A DNA stretch of 64,000 nt from CAWBRT01 sp963814745 (GTDB lineage: Bacteria; Acidobacteriota; Terriglobia; Terriglobales; Acidobacteriaceae), in contig CAWFEA010000001.1 of NCBI GenBank assembly GCA_963814745.1, positions 868,001 through 932,000 on the forward strand, written 5' to 3'. A program made the position numbers and the translations under genes. This document shows, in pieces, positions 1 through 8,280 of this stretch (position 1 is the stretch's first letter; each line of letters starts with the position of its first letter). Below the pieces are notes generated by a model that saw only the letters and a program-made list of their open reading frames with translations, did not search any database and had not been told where the DNA came from.

Positions 1-1
1 G

Positions 2-733
2 GTGGGCGGGGCCAAGAAAGGCGTGGTCACGGAATACTCGGAGATCACCGGCTATATCCTGGCCGAAAAACCGTCGGCATTGCGCATGATCGGGCTGTTT
101 CCCATCGTCAGAAACCGGGCTTTCGACATGGTAAGCAATGCCCAAGGATTCGAGTTATGGATTCCGGCAAAGAACCGCTTCATCATCGGCCCGAGCGAAG
201 TGACCAAGCCCTCTGCGAATGCCCTGGAAAATCTGCGCCCGAAAATCATCATGGAGGCGCTTCTTTTGCCTACGGTGCAAAGCGATGAAATCGCGGTGAC
301 GGAGGCAAGAGTTCAGGAAATTCTCGAGCCGGGGACTAAGAAGAAACTCGTCCGTCCAAATTATGTACTCAACGTCATCCGTAAGAATCCGGATTCCGGC
401 CAGTGGTACCTTGCGCGCAAAATCTACTTTGATCGGGCTGACCTGCTGCCCTACCGCCAGCTTGTTTTTGACCCGCAAGGAGACATCGCGACAGACGTAC
501 ATTACCGCAATTTCAAAGATTTCCAGAACATTCCCTTTCCCACACACATCCATATTCAACGGCCGCAGGAGGAGTACACGATCGGGCTCAAGATCGACAA
601 ACTCACCTTGAACGAAGCGCTCAAGCCGGACCAGTTTCAGTTGTCCCGCCCCCCCGGAGCGCAGGTCATACGCTTGGATAATGACCAAGGGCCAGGCTCG
701 GCGGCGACGCATTCCGCGCAAGAGTTGCGCTAG
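2..733 (+). CDS. LolA-fold outer-membrane lipoprotein-sorting-like protein (5' truncated)
   Basis: The reading frame is already open at the window edge, so the apparent GTG at base 2 is probably internal and the true start and any signal peptide lie outside. The visible 243 residues alternate short beta-like stretches (GFELWIPAKNRFIIGP, WYLARKIYFDR, LLPYRQLVFDPQGDI) in the style of LolA/DUF4292 proteins, which form an open half-barrel that binds lipid in the periplasm. The C-terminal tail (about residues 215-243) is polar and probably disordered. A MacB-type permease starts 70 bp downstream on the same strand, which suggests an envelope lipid or lipoprotein export role. The fold call rests on pattern only; the exact substrate is unknown. 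Confidence 0.6.
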   Translation: MGGAKKGVVTEYSEITGYILAEKPSALRMIGLFPIVRNRAFDMVSNAQGFELWIPAKNRFIIGPSEVTKPSANALENLRPKIIMEALLLPTVQSDEIAVTEARVQEILEPGTKKKLVRPNYVLNVIRKNPDSGQWYLARKIYFDRADLLPYRQLVFDPQGDIATDVHYRNFKDFQNIPFPTHIHIQRPQEEYTIGLKIDKLTLNEALKPDQFQLSRPPGAQVIRLDNDQGPGSAATHSAQELR

Positions 734-803
734 GCTGGCTTTCGCGGCAAGTTTTCGGCCCTCATGTGACGGCGTGGCGGCGGTTGTTTTATCCTCGGAA
801 GTG

Positions 804-1922
804 ATGAATAAACTGGTCATCTCCAACTTGGCTCACCGCCCCGTACGGTCGGCAATCAGCATCGCGGCGATTGCCATCGAAGTTACTCTTATCCTGTTGA
901 TCGTGGGCCTCTCGATTGGCATGTTGCGCGACAGCGCCGAGCGTACCAGGGGTATTGGCGCCGACGTCATGGTTTCGCCCCCCGGCTCTTCGTTTCTCAC
1001 CGGGATCACCGGCGCTCCGGTTTCCATCAAGGTGGCTGACGTGCTGCGCACGGTTCAGCATGTAACCGCGGTTGCGCCGGTAGTGATGCAGGTGAACACC
1101 GCCGGCACCATCGAGGTGATTTACGGCATCGACCTGACGCCCGGCTCGCCCAACAATTATGACAACGTGGGAGCGCCGTTTCATTTTTTGGCCGGCGGCC
1201 CGTTCCAGGGGCCGGACGACATGCTCGTGGACGACTACTTCGCGGCCCAACAGCATGTCCGGGTCGGGCAGAAGCTGGAGTTGCTGAACCATCAGTTCCG
1301 GGTCTGCGGAATTGTCGAGCACGGCAAGGGAGCACGGAAGTTTCTTCCGATCCAGACGCTTCAGGATCTGATCGGCGGCCAAGGCAAGGCTTCTATTTTT
1401 TACGTACGGCTGGATAATCCGGCGAATGCCGATTCCGTGGTCGCGGCCGTCAAGAAAATTCCGGGCATGGAACGCTATTCCGTGCGCTCGCTGCGCGAAT
1501 ACCTGTCGCTGATGACCCCCGGAAACCTGCCCGGATTCTCGACCTTCATCAACGTCGTGATCGGCGTGTCGGTGATCGTCGGGTTCATCGTGATCTTCCA
1601 GTCGATGTACACGGCGGTGATGGAGCGCACCCGCGAAATCGGAATTCTGAAGTCGCTCGGGGCGGACAAGGCCTATATCGTCGGGGTGATTATCCGCGAG
1701 ACGCTGGTGCTGGCCTTGGCGGGAATTGTGCTCGGGATTTTGATCAGTTTCGTGGCCCGCGCCGGCATCCTGTACCGCTTCCCGCAGATGCGGCTCTTGC
1801 TGGATGCGCAATGGATTCTGCGGGCGGCGGCGATTGCCATCTGCGGCGCCCTCCTGGGCGCGATTTACCCTGCCTACAAGGCCGCGCAGAAGGACCCCAT
1901 CGACGCGCTGGCCTATGAGTGA
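804..1922 (+). CDS. MacB/LolC-type ABC transporter permease (FtsX family)
   Basis: A 372-residue integral membrane protein. One N-terminal membrane helix (about residues 17-40) is followed by a periplasmic MacB-like domain of about 200 residues and then three C-terminal helices (about 252-275, 303-325, 338-360) typical of FtsX permeases. The cytoplasmic motif MERTREIGILKSLGA before the third helix is the coupling region that contacts the ATPase. I chose ATG 804 because the membrane segment follows directly and a GGAA lies just upstream; a GTG at 801 is the alternative. No ATP-binding partner is visible downstream, so it may lie upstream of the window next to the LolA-like gene. Likely role: export or extraction of a lipid or lipoprotein. 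Confidence 0.82.
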   Translation: MNKLVISNLAHRPVRSAISIAAIAIEVTLILLIVGLSIGMLRDSAERTRGIGADVMVSPPGSSFLTGITGAPVSIKVADVLRTVQHVTAVAPVVMQVNTAGTIEVIYGIDLTPGSPNNYDNVGAPFHFLAGGPFQGPDDMLVDDYFAAQQHVRVGQKLELLNHQFRVCGIVEHGKGARKFLPIQTLQDLIGGQGKASIFYVRLDNPANADSVVAAVKKIPGMERYSVRSLREYLSLMTPGNLPGFSTFINVVIGVSVIVGFIVIFQSMYTAVMERTREIGILKSLGADKAYIVGVIIRETLVLALAGIVLGILISFVARAGILYRFPQMRLLLDAQWILRAAAIAICGALLGAIYPAYKAAQKDPIDALAYE

Positions 1923-1932
1923 CGCTCGGCAG

Positions 1933-1966
1933 GCTAGCGTCCTGAAGCAGAAGTTCGTCGCATATG
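1933..1966 (+). repeat. End fragment of dispersed element with CTAGTGTCCTGAATCAGAAG-type terminus
   Basis: The 34 bases starting gctagcgtcctgaagcagaa recur with few changes at 25256-25290, and a related sequence forms the terminal inverted repeat of the element at 18782-19002. It begins 11 bp after the stop of the permease gene. It is read here as one end of a small non-autonomous element; no second end was found close by. Confidence 0.6.
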
Positions 1967-1984
1967 TGTTTTGCGGTTTTGCAG

Positions 1985-2087
1985 GGGCTCGGCTTCAGCC
2001 GAGCCGCACAAAGCCAAGTAGGGCGCGGGCTTTTTTAGCCCCTGAGGGGATTAATACCGTCTTCTGAAGTAGGTTTATGAAACAAGC
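1985..2087 (+). repeat. Composite two-hairpin repeat, copy 1
   Basis: The copy contains a hairpin CTCGGCT-tc-AGCCGAG, a second one GGGCT(n)AGCCCC, a GAGGG, and then the conserved block TAGGTTTATGAAACAAG followed by CTAG. Copy 2 lies at 3511-3610 in the same orientation, so the two flank the synthase gene at 2222-3451. The stem bases differ between copies but pairing is kept. The rest of 1923-2221 shows no convincing gene. Confidence 0.7.
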
Positions 2088-2221
2088 CCTAGGAGGATAC
2101 GGCCCGGTAGCTCCGTTTCGATGTGAAACACTTAAGTCGATGAACTTGTACATCGGTCCTGGCTTCTCCCGCCGTCAGCCGATAAGTTGTGGAGCGTTTT
2201 TGAAACGATCGAGAACCTCTG

Positions 2222-3451
2222 CTATTTGGCTGAAACCACGCCGCAGACTTCCCCGACGATCGAAATAAACTCCTCGTCTGTTACCAGACCTTTCTTGGAT
2301 GTTCCAAGCTCCTTGACTTTTTGCAGAACCATCTCGAATTTTTCTCTGTCCTCAGGATAGTTAAGTCCCAACTCTTTGAGCTTGGTAGTCACGGAGGCAT
2401 AACCGCTCTTCTTGCCGAGGACCGCTTTAGGTTGCTGCCCGACAAAGACAGGGTTCAAGGAAAACATTGCCAATGGCTGCTGATAAACCATTTCGATGCC
2501 AATTCCGGATTCCCTGGTGAAGTTGCCCGATCCCACAATCGGCTTATTAGGAGGCATCGGAAAACCGGTCAGTTGCTGAGTGACGGCGGATAGTTCGGCG
2601 AGCTTCTCGAACTTAAATCCCCAATCGTAACCATAGAGAGTCTTCAGTGCCACGGCAACTTCTTCCAAAGCAGCGTTGCCGGTTCTTTCGCCCAGCCCGT
2701 TGATGCAGGTGTGCACGACAGTGGCGCCCGCTTCCACTGCCGCCATCTCATTGGCGACCGCCATGCCAACATCATTGTGAGTATGAATCTCGACCGGCAG
2801 CTTGGTCGTCTCTTGGACCAAACGCACAAGATACTTAATGGCAGCCGGGATTGCACAACCCGTCGTATCGATCACCCCCACCGAGTCCGGCGGAGCCTCC
2901 TGCATGAGCCGGGCGAGCAGTTGCTTGAAGTCCGCCACGACGGCACGGGTCGTGTCATAAGGAAAGTAAACCGTGTGTAAGCCAAGCTCTTTCGCGCGCC
3001 GGATGGCACGCTGGCTTTGGGCAAAGACCTGGTCCATGGTCCACTTGAACTGGTACTCCAGCTTGGGCTGGCCAACCGGCACCTCGATGATCACGCCAGC
3101 CGCGCCGCAGCTATGTGCGACGTCGATGTCCTTCTCCATGGCGCGCACAAAGGCATAGACTTTGGCTTTCTTTGCCTGCTTGGCGATGACCTTGATGGCT
3201 TCCGCGTCCTCGTTGGAAACCGCCGGCATTCCGGCTTCAATCCGATGAACGCCAATGTCGTCCAGCATTTCGGCAATTCTGATCTTGTCGTGTTTCCGCA
3301 GTACGACTCCGGGAGTTTGCTCACCGTCCCTCAGGGTTGCGTCGTGAATCTCAACTTCGCGGGGCAGGTTAAACTGGCTCCGCACTTCAGCAAGAAAATT
3401 AACCCTGCTCGTCCACCAGAACTCCGACTTCCATTTTTCGTTTACCGGCAT
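2222..3451 (-). CDS. Isopropylmalate/homocitrate/citramalate synthase family enzyme (DRE-TIM, acyl-CoA condensing)
   Basis: A 409-residue member of the HMGL-like/LeuA/NifV superfamily, which condenses acetyl-CoA with a 2-oxoacid in the cytoplasm. Seen: the metal-binding and catalytic signature DATLRDGEQTPGV (about residues 38-50), HTHNDVGMA (about 227-235) providing the two His ligands, and the loop NGLGERTGNA (about 251-260). The C-terminal LeuA allosteric domain (as in the 511-residue LeuA at 8281) is absent, so this is a short homocitrate/FrbC-like form. I chose ATG 3451 over the upstream ATG because GAGGGAG lies just before it. It stands alone on the minus strand between two copies of a hairpin repeat, with TRAP transporter genes upstream. 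The substrate (pyruvate, 2-oxoglutarate, oxaloacetate or another oxoacid) cannot be told from sequence. Confidence 0.85.
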   Translation of the reverse strand: MPVNEKWKSEFWWTSRVNFLAEVRSQFNLPREVEIHDATLRDGEQTPGVVLRKHDKIRIAEMLDDIGVHRIEAGMPAVSNEDAEAIKVIAKQAKKAKVYAFVRAMEKDIDVAHSCGAAGVIIEVPVGQPKLEYQFKWTMDQVFAQSQRAIRRAKELGLHTVYFPYDTTRAVVADFKQLLARLMQEAPPDSVGVIDTTGCAIPAAIKYLVRLVQETTKLPVEIHTHNDVGMAVANEMAAVEAGATVVHTCINGLGERTGNAALEEVAVALKTLYGYDWGFKFEKLAELSAVTQQLTGFPMPPNKPIVGSGNFTRESGIGIEMVYQQPLAMFSLNPVFVGQQPKAVLGKKSGYASVTTKLKELGLNYPEDREKFEMVLQKVKELGTSKKGLVTDEEFISIVGEVCGVVSAK

Positions 3452-3510
3452 CACATCTCCCTCTTCAGAGACACTTAGAACGTGCTTCATAAATGGCGCT
3501 TTGAAGGGGC

Positions 3511-3610
3511 ATGGCTTTAGCCATGCCGTCCAGAGCCAGAAAAAATGTGGGCTTTAGCCCCCGAGGGAATTGACCCCATTTTCTGCAATAGGTTTATGAA
3601 ACAAGCTCTA
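3511..3610 (+). repeat. Composite two-hairpin repeat, copy 2
   Basis: Same organisation as 1985-2087: hairpin CATGGCT-tt-AGCCATG, hairpin GGGCTTTAGCCCC, GAGGG, then TAGGTTTATGAAACAAG and CTAG. Both copies point the same way. No gene is seen between 3491 and 3740 apart from this repeat. Confidence 0.7.
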
Positions 3611-3739
3611 GCAACTTTTACCACAAACCCAGGCCCGAGCGCCCAGCTTTTTAAAAGGCAGCCGGCCCTGAGCCATGCGCTGCCTTGCGTTCACCGAATG
3701 ATACGCCGGAGACAACGCGAGTCGCCGCCTGGGCGGCTC

Positions 3740-5029
3740 TCATGGCATGAAAAGCTTGGGCAGCGTCATGGTTATAGCCGGGACATAAGTAACCAGCAAA
3801 AGCACCAAAATCAGGATGGGAATAAACATCAAGATCGCCTTGACGGTACTTTCCAGCGAGCACTTCGCGATCGCGCAACCCACAAACAGCGCGGTGCCGA
3901 CAGGCGGGTGAATCAGGCCGATGGCCAGGTTCAGCAGCAGCATGATGCCGAACTGGACGGGATGCATGCCGATACTCTGGGCTATCGGCAGGAAGATCGG
4001 AGTCAGGATCAGGATGGAAGCCGCCATATCCATGAAGAAACCAATGACCAGGATGAAGGCGTTGACAATGAGCAGCACCCAAAATGGTTCGCGAGTGACC
4101 GATGCGATGCCGGCGGCAATCGTCTGGGGAATACGCTCGTAAGCCATGATCCAGCCGAAGGCGGACGAAGTAGCGATCAGGAAGAACACCATGCCGCATG
4201 TCTGGGCAACTTTCCTGATGATCTCCGGCAGGTGCGAGAATTTCAACTCTCGGTAATACAGCGTGGTAAGAAGAAGGGCGTAAAGACAAGCGATGGCCCC
4301 GGATTCGGTCGCGGTAAAGACCCCGGAGACGATTCCGCCGACGATGATGACCGCCGCCATCAAGCTAAGTACACCGCCCTTGAGCGCTTGCCAGCTTTGC
4401 TTCCAGCTCTTGGCCGGTTCTTTTTGATAGCCGCGCATCAGGGACAAAACAAAACTCATTGCCATCAGGCCGAGCCCGATCAACAAGCCGGGAATATATC
4501 CGGCCAGAAAGAGTCCGCCGATCGACACCGTACCGCCGGCCGCCACGGCGTAAATAATGGCATTGTGACTGGGAGGAAGAATGATGCCGGTCGTCGACGC
4601 GGAGACGGTCACCGACACGGCAAAGTCCTTTTCATAGCCTTTGCTCTCCATCATCGGAATGAGCACCGGGCCGATCGACGCCACGTCGGCGACGGACGAA
4701 CCGGTGGTGCCGCCGAAAAACATGCTGCCCACGATGTTGACCATCGCCAGTCCGCCACGCATCCGGCCGACCAGAATGTCGGCAAAATCGACGATGCGCT
4801 TGGCAATGCCGCCTTCGGACATAATGTGCCCCGCCAAAACGAAGAACGGGATCGTCATCAGGGGAAAAGAATAAAGTGAGGCCACCATCCGCTGGCCGAG
4901 CGGAAATAGCGGAATGCCGGAATATAGACAGGTAACCAGGGAAGCGATGCCCAGGCTGAAAGCTATCGGCACTCTTATGATCATCAAGGCAATGAACGAG
5001 CCTAATAATACCCATGCCCCCAGAGCCAT
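3740..5029 (-). CDS. dctM: TRAP transporter large permease, DctM subunit
   Basis: A 429-residue very hydrophobic protein of the usual DctM length, with about a dozen predicted membrane helices. Family-typical stretches are FFVLAGHIMSEGGIAKRIVDF, the glycine-rich GSMFFGGTTGSSVADVASIG and AIGLIHPPVGTALFVG. It forms the Na+-coupled transport channel of a tripartite ATP-independent periplasmic transporter for carboxylates. It starts 1 bp after the dctQ stop, so the two are co-translated. No DctP-type periplasmic binding protein gene occurs within the window, so the ligand is unknown and the binding protein must be encoded elsewhere or have been lost. Substrate candidates are C4-dicarboxylates or 2-oxoacids, given the neighbouring synthase, but this is inference. 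Confidence 0.93.
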   Translation of the reverse strand: MALGAWVLLGSFIALMIIRVPIAFSLGIASLVTCLYSGIPLFPLGQRMVASLYSFPLMTIPFFVLAGHIMSEGGIAKRIVDFADILVGRMRGGLAMVNIVGSMFFGGTTGSSVADVASIGPVLIPMMESKGYEKDFAVSVTVSASTTGIILPPSHNAIIYAVAAGGTVSIGGLFLAGYIPGLLIGLGLMAMSFVLSLMRGYQKEPAKSWKQSWQALKGGVLSLMAAVIIVGGIVSGVFTATESGAIACLYALLLTTLYYRELKFSHLPEIIRKVAQTCGMVFFLIATSSAFGWIMAYERIPQTIAAGIASVTREPFWVLLIVNAFILVIGFFMDMAASILILTPIFLPIAQSIGMHPVQFGIMLLLNLAIGLIHPPVGTALFVGCAIAKCSLESTVKAILMFIPILILVLLLVTYVPAITMTLPKLFMP

Positions 5030-5030
5030 C

Positions 5031-5543
5031 TTATTTGGCTCCTTCTTTGCCGAAGAGAACGCCGCGCAACTTCTCGAGCGTGTAAATGATGATCAGAATC
5101 GCACTCACCGGCGATGAAAGATACACGTAGCCGATGCGAAGGTCCATCGCCGACGACATCTGGGGCATGGTCAGCCGGACCAGCACGACTCCCTGCCATA
5201 GCACTACGCTCACGTATACCAGTTCCAGCGCATACCCGAGAACTTCCAGCACCGACTGTACTTTCGAGGGAAATTTATCAGCGAAAAAATGGAGTGACAT
5301 GTGCGTGCCGCGCCGCACCCCGGCGGCTATTCCGAGCATGCCAAACCAAATCATCAGGTAGACCGAAAGCTCTTCCGACCAGGGCGGCGTGTAGTGAAGC
5401 ACATAACGTTCAAAAACCTGATAGCTGACGAGCGAGACCATGCAGATCGTCAGCAGAACCATCAAGATCTCATTGGCTCTGGCGAGATGACCGATCACGC
5501 CGGAGAACGATTGCTTTTCATTCTGATCAGGCAATGGCGCCAT
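5031..5543 (-). CDS. dctQ: TRAP transporter small permease, DctQ subunit
   Basis: A 170-residue protein from the chosen ATG at 5543, with four membrane helices (about residues 18-40, 55-75, 95-115 and 135-155) and the family-typical PPWSEELSVYLMIWFGMLG and RRGTHMSLHFF. The open frame continues to 5780, but the extra 79 residues are Arg/Lys-rich and non-hydrophobic, unlike any DctQ, so I place the start at MAPLPDQ, preceded by GAGGGT. DctQ pairs with DctM in the TRAP membrane complex. Bases 5544-5797 otherwise hold no evident gene and probably contain the operon promoter. Confidence 0.88.
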   Translation of the reverse strand: MAPLPDQNEKQSFSGVIGHLARANEILMVLLTICMVSLVSYQVFERYVLHYTPPWSEELSVYLMIWFGMLGIAAGVRRGTHMSLHFFADKFPSKVQSVLEVLGYALELVYVSVVLWQGVVLVRLTMPQMSSAMDLRIGYVYLSSPVSAILIIIYTLEKLRGVLFGKEGAK

Positions 5544-5797
5544 ACCCTCGTGCTCCCGGGCAAAAATAAACCAGCAGCGATTCGCGCGTGCTTTCACGGA
5601 CGAACCGATGCCCGCATTTCGCCTCACATTCCGGTGCGTGCGTACCAAATCCGTGCGGCGTTGAAACGCGATATCGTACAACACCGTTACCGGATTTTCA
5701 CCCGGTAATTTACGAATTCCGCACGGCAACTTTGAGAGTTGGATTGCTTCGGCCGGCCGCGTGCCATCCCGCTCGCCCAAGGATGGCTGAGGGCTAG

Positions 5798-6736
5798 CTA
5801 TCGACCGGAAGAAGATAAGGTTGGGCTCGACTCGTCTTTGCGATAGTCGAAGAAGGTTTGGTCCTCCTGCTCGTGGTGGTTGAACAGCAGGAGAACCTTG
5901 GCGTTCGCTTTCATGGCAAAGTGTTTGGGCAGCCAGAGATCTTCGCCGACGGGCACATTCTCCAGTTCGAACCTCGTCCCCGGCTCGACCCGGGCGAGGA
6001 AGCCTTCAATCGATACCGGATGAACAACGGTCGCTTCGACCCTGACCCACTGGTAGGTTTCGCTGTCGACCCAAAGCTGGCCTTCCATGCCGGTCAGCGC
6101 TTTCGTCTGCATATTCGGCGGCTGATATCCGGGGCGAGGCGTCGCCTTTAGCCAGTAGACTTCATGCGAGCCGAGCTTTTGTTTTCCTTGCAGCTTGAAG
6201 TCGAACGCCTTGGTGAGCTGCTCCATCATCAGGTGGTCCTGCTTGCGTTCTTTCTCGTACTTGGCTATCCGCTGGGCTCTTTGCCGCCGCGACTCTTTGC
6301 CGCGGGCGGCAATCGCCGCTTCCATCTTGCGCTGCTCTGCCTGCTGCTCGTCAGGCGACAACGGCTGCCCATTAACGGCCACCAGGCGTTCATAGGGCGA
6401 GCCCTGAATCATCCTGACCTCATAAGTCTTGGTGCCCTTACCCCGGGCATCACGGTCGGTCTCGAAGTACTTGTATTCGGGAGCTCGCTGCCAATCCAGG
6501 TTGTTTACCCGAACCGAACGCTCGATGATGGTGTGCACATCGACCGAGTCATCGCCCGGGGCGAACAAAATGGCGTGTACGTCTGGTGGGTTTTCACCCG
6601 CGGCGCAAAGCGCCAGAAACACCGCCAGACACATCAACGCCACTCTGGCGGGGGCCCGTGAACGCGATCGCCGACGGGGACCTGGACCACCACCTCGGGT
6701 TCTAACCAGCAGTCGAAGTTCTCCGGCCCTGATCAT
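5798..6736 (-). CDS. Secreted LolA-fold-like protein of unknown function
   Basis: A 312-residue protein with an Arg-rich N-terminus followed by a hydrophobic segment (about residues 31-47, ALMCLAVFLALCAAG) that reads as a signal peptide; the start at 6736 is supported by GAGGAA seven bases upstream. The mature part has a coiled-coil-like charged stretch (about 125-170, rich in Glu, Arg and Gln) and then a beta-rich region with GMEGQLWVDSETYQWVRVEA and FELENVPVGEDLWLPKHF, the pattern of the many acidobacterial outer-membrane lipoprotein-sorting-like proteins. Probably periplasmic or outer-membrane associated. No operon partner: the next gene diverges at 6995. Function unknown. Confidence 0.65.
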   Translation of the reverse strand: MIRAGELRLLVRTRGGGPGPRRRSRSRAPARVALMCLAVFLALCAAGENPPDVHAILFAPGDDSVDVHTIIERSVRVNNLDWQRAPEYKYFETDRDARGKGTKTYEVRMIQGSPYERLVAVNGQPLSPDEQQAEQRKMEAAIAARGKESRRQRAQRIAKYEKERKQDHLMMEQLTKAFDFKLQGKQKLGSHEVYWLKATPRPGYQPPNMQTKALTGMEGQLWVDSETYQWVRVEATVVHPVSIEGFLARVEPGTRFELENVPVGEDLWLPKHFAMKANAKVLLLFNHHEQEDQTFFDYRKDESSPTLSSSGR

Positions 6737-6994
6737 CGGCAGTTCCTCAGTCAGTTCCTCGCAACTATACTCTGATTGCTGTTTAAGAACTTAGGTTGCC
6801 AGCAGCTTCGTTTGCCGGCCGACGCTTGCCGGCTCAGGCAGCTTCCTGAAAGGCATTTTCCCCAAGCGGCAAAAAAACCGACATCAGCGGCCAAGTTCCT
6901 TGTCTTAGGTTGGCCTTGACTCACGCTGGCGACTTCGCTAGGGTGATCCAGAGTTTCACTGCTGAAGCGCGAATACCTTTGACGGAGCGTTGCT

Positions 6995-8092
6995 ATGGCG
7001 ACCGCACTCAAGATTGTCGTTTTGCCGGGCGATGGCATTGGGCCGGAGATCGTGACGGAAGCGATAAGGGTCCTGCGCGCGGTCGAAGAAAAATTCAGTT
7101 CCTTCAGCATGGACTTCCAGTTTCACGATGCCAGTGTGGCGCGCTATAGCCGGACCGGCGTTGCCATGCCTGAGGAAACCTTCAACGACTGCAAAGCCGC
7201 GGATGCCATCCTGCTCGGCGCCATGGGCATACCGGAAGTTCGTTTGCCGGACGGCACCGAGGTACAGCCGGAGATAGTCCTGCGCCTCCGCTTCTCGCTT
7301 GATCTCTATGCCGGAGTACGCCCGGTGAAGTACTACGAGGGGGTAACCAGCAGGCTGATGGATCCCCGCATTGACTACGTGGTGATGCGCGAGAACACCG
7401 AGGGCCTGATCGGCGCGCGCGGAGGCGGCAACGTATTCCACGACCAGGTCGCGACCGACACCATGGTTATCACCCGATACGGCACCGAAAAAATTGTCCG
7501 CGCCTCGGCGAAACTCGCCCAGGCAAGGGCCCGAAAATTCGGGCGTCGCGGCAAAGTGACGTGCGTGGATAAGAGCAACATACTCCGTTCCTACGCCTTC
7601 TTCCGCAAAGTTTATGACGACGTAATGGCCGAGTTTCCCGACGTCGAGAAAGATTATGCTTACACCGACGCGATGACGGTCAACCAAGTACTGTGGCCCG
7701 AGCGATACGATGTCATCGTGACCGAAAATGCTTTCGGCGACATTCTCTCCGACTTGGGCCCGGCCACGGTTGGCGGCATGGGCATGGCTCCCTCCGGAGA
7801 CATCGGCGATCGGCACGCCGTCTTCCAGCCTTCTCACGGGTCGGCCCCAACGCTTGCCGGCAAAGGCATTGCCAATCCTGTTGCCACCATTCTTTCGGCG
7901 GCCATGATGCTGAACTGGCTCGGCGAACGCTATCCCGACCTGAAGCTGGGACAGGCAGCGGAGCTAATCGACAACTCGGTGGCCGCGTTCCTGCGCAAGA
8001 AACAGGGGCTCACCGTTGATATCGGCGGAAACGGTTCCACCAAGACGACCGGCGATGGCATCTTGCGCGAAATCGAAAACACGGCGATCTAG
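6995..8092 (+). CDS. Isocitrate/isopropylmalate dehydrogenase family enzyme (LeuB-like)
   Basis: A 365-residue beta-decarboxylating dehydrogenase. Seen: the N-terminal LPGDGIGPEI, the substrate loop RLRFSLDLYAGVRP (about residues 95-108) with its arginines, VVMRENTEGL, the KSNILR lysine region, the metal-binding DAMTVNQV and TENAFGDILSDLG, and the nucleotide-site PSHGSAPTLAGKGIANP. It would oxidise a 2-hydroxyacid such as 3-isopropylmalate, with NAD+, to the 2-oxoacid and CO2. Start ATG 6995 has GGAG seven bases upstream. leuA follows 188 bp downstream on the same strand, which favours a leucine-pathway role, but LeuC/LeuD are not in the window and tartrate/homoisocitrate-type activities cannot be excluded. 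Confidence 0.87.
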   Translation: MATALKIVVLPGDGIGPEIVTEAIRVLRAVEEKFSSFSMDFQFHDASVARYSRTGVAMPEETFNDCKAADAILLGAMGIPEVRLPDGTEVQPEIVLRLRFSLDLYAGVRPVKYYEGVTSRLMDPRIDYVVMRENTEGLIGARGGGNVFHDQVATDTMVITRYGTEKIVRASAKLAQARARKFGRRGKVTCVDKSNILRSYAFFRKVYDDVMAEFPDVEKDYAYTDAMTVNQVLWPERYDVIVTENAFGDILSDLGPATVGGMGMAPSGDIGDRHAVFQPSHGSAPTLAGKGIANPVATILSAAMMLNWLGERYPDLKLGQAAELIDNSVAAFLRKKQGLTVDIGGNGSTKTTGDGILREIENTAI

Positions 8093-8280
8093 CTCGCCAT
8101 GGGCCAACGCACGCAAACACGGCGCCCGCCGGATTTGTTATTCTTCTAACATAGGTAGCAATGGTGCGACGAGTTGCCGCGAGGCGGCGGCTCATCCGTG
8201 GGGCTTTAGATCCAGTGAATTTGTAAGCGCTTGGTTGAGCGTAATCAGCAGACCTAACGGTCGGTGCATAGGCGGCATAT

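Noticed and set aside
3545..4879. Long open frame of 444 codons on the plus strand opposite dctM
   Set aside because: It is the shadow of a strongly supported membrane-protein gene and has a biased Gln/His/Asp/Arg composition without any family motif.
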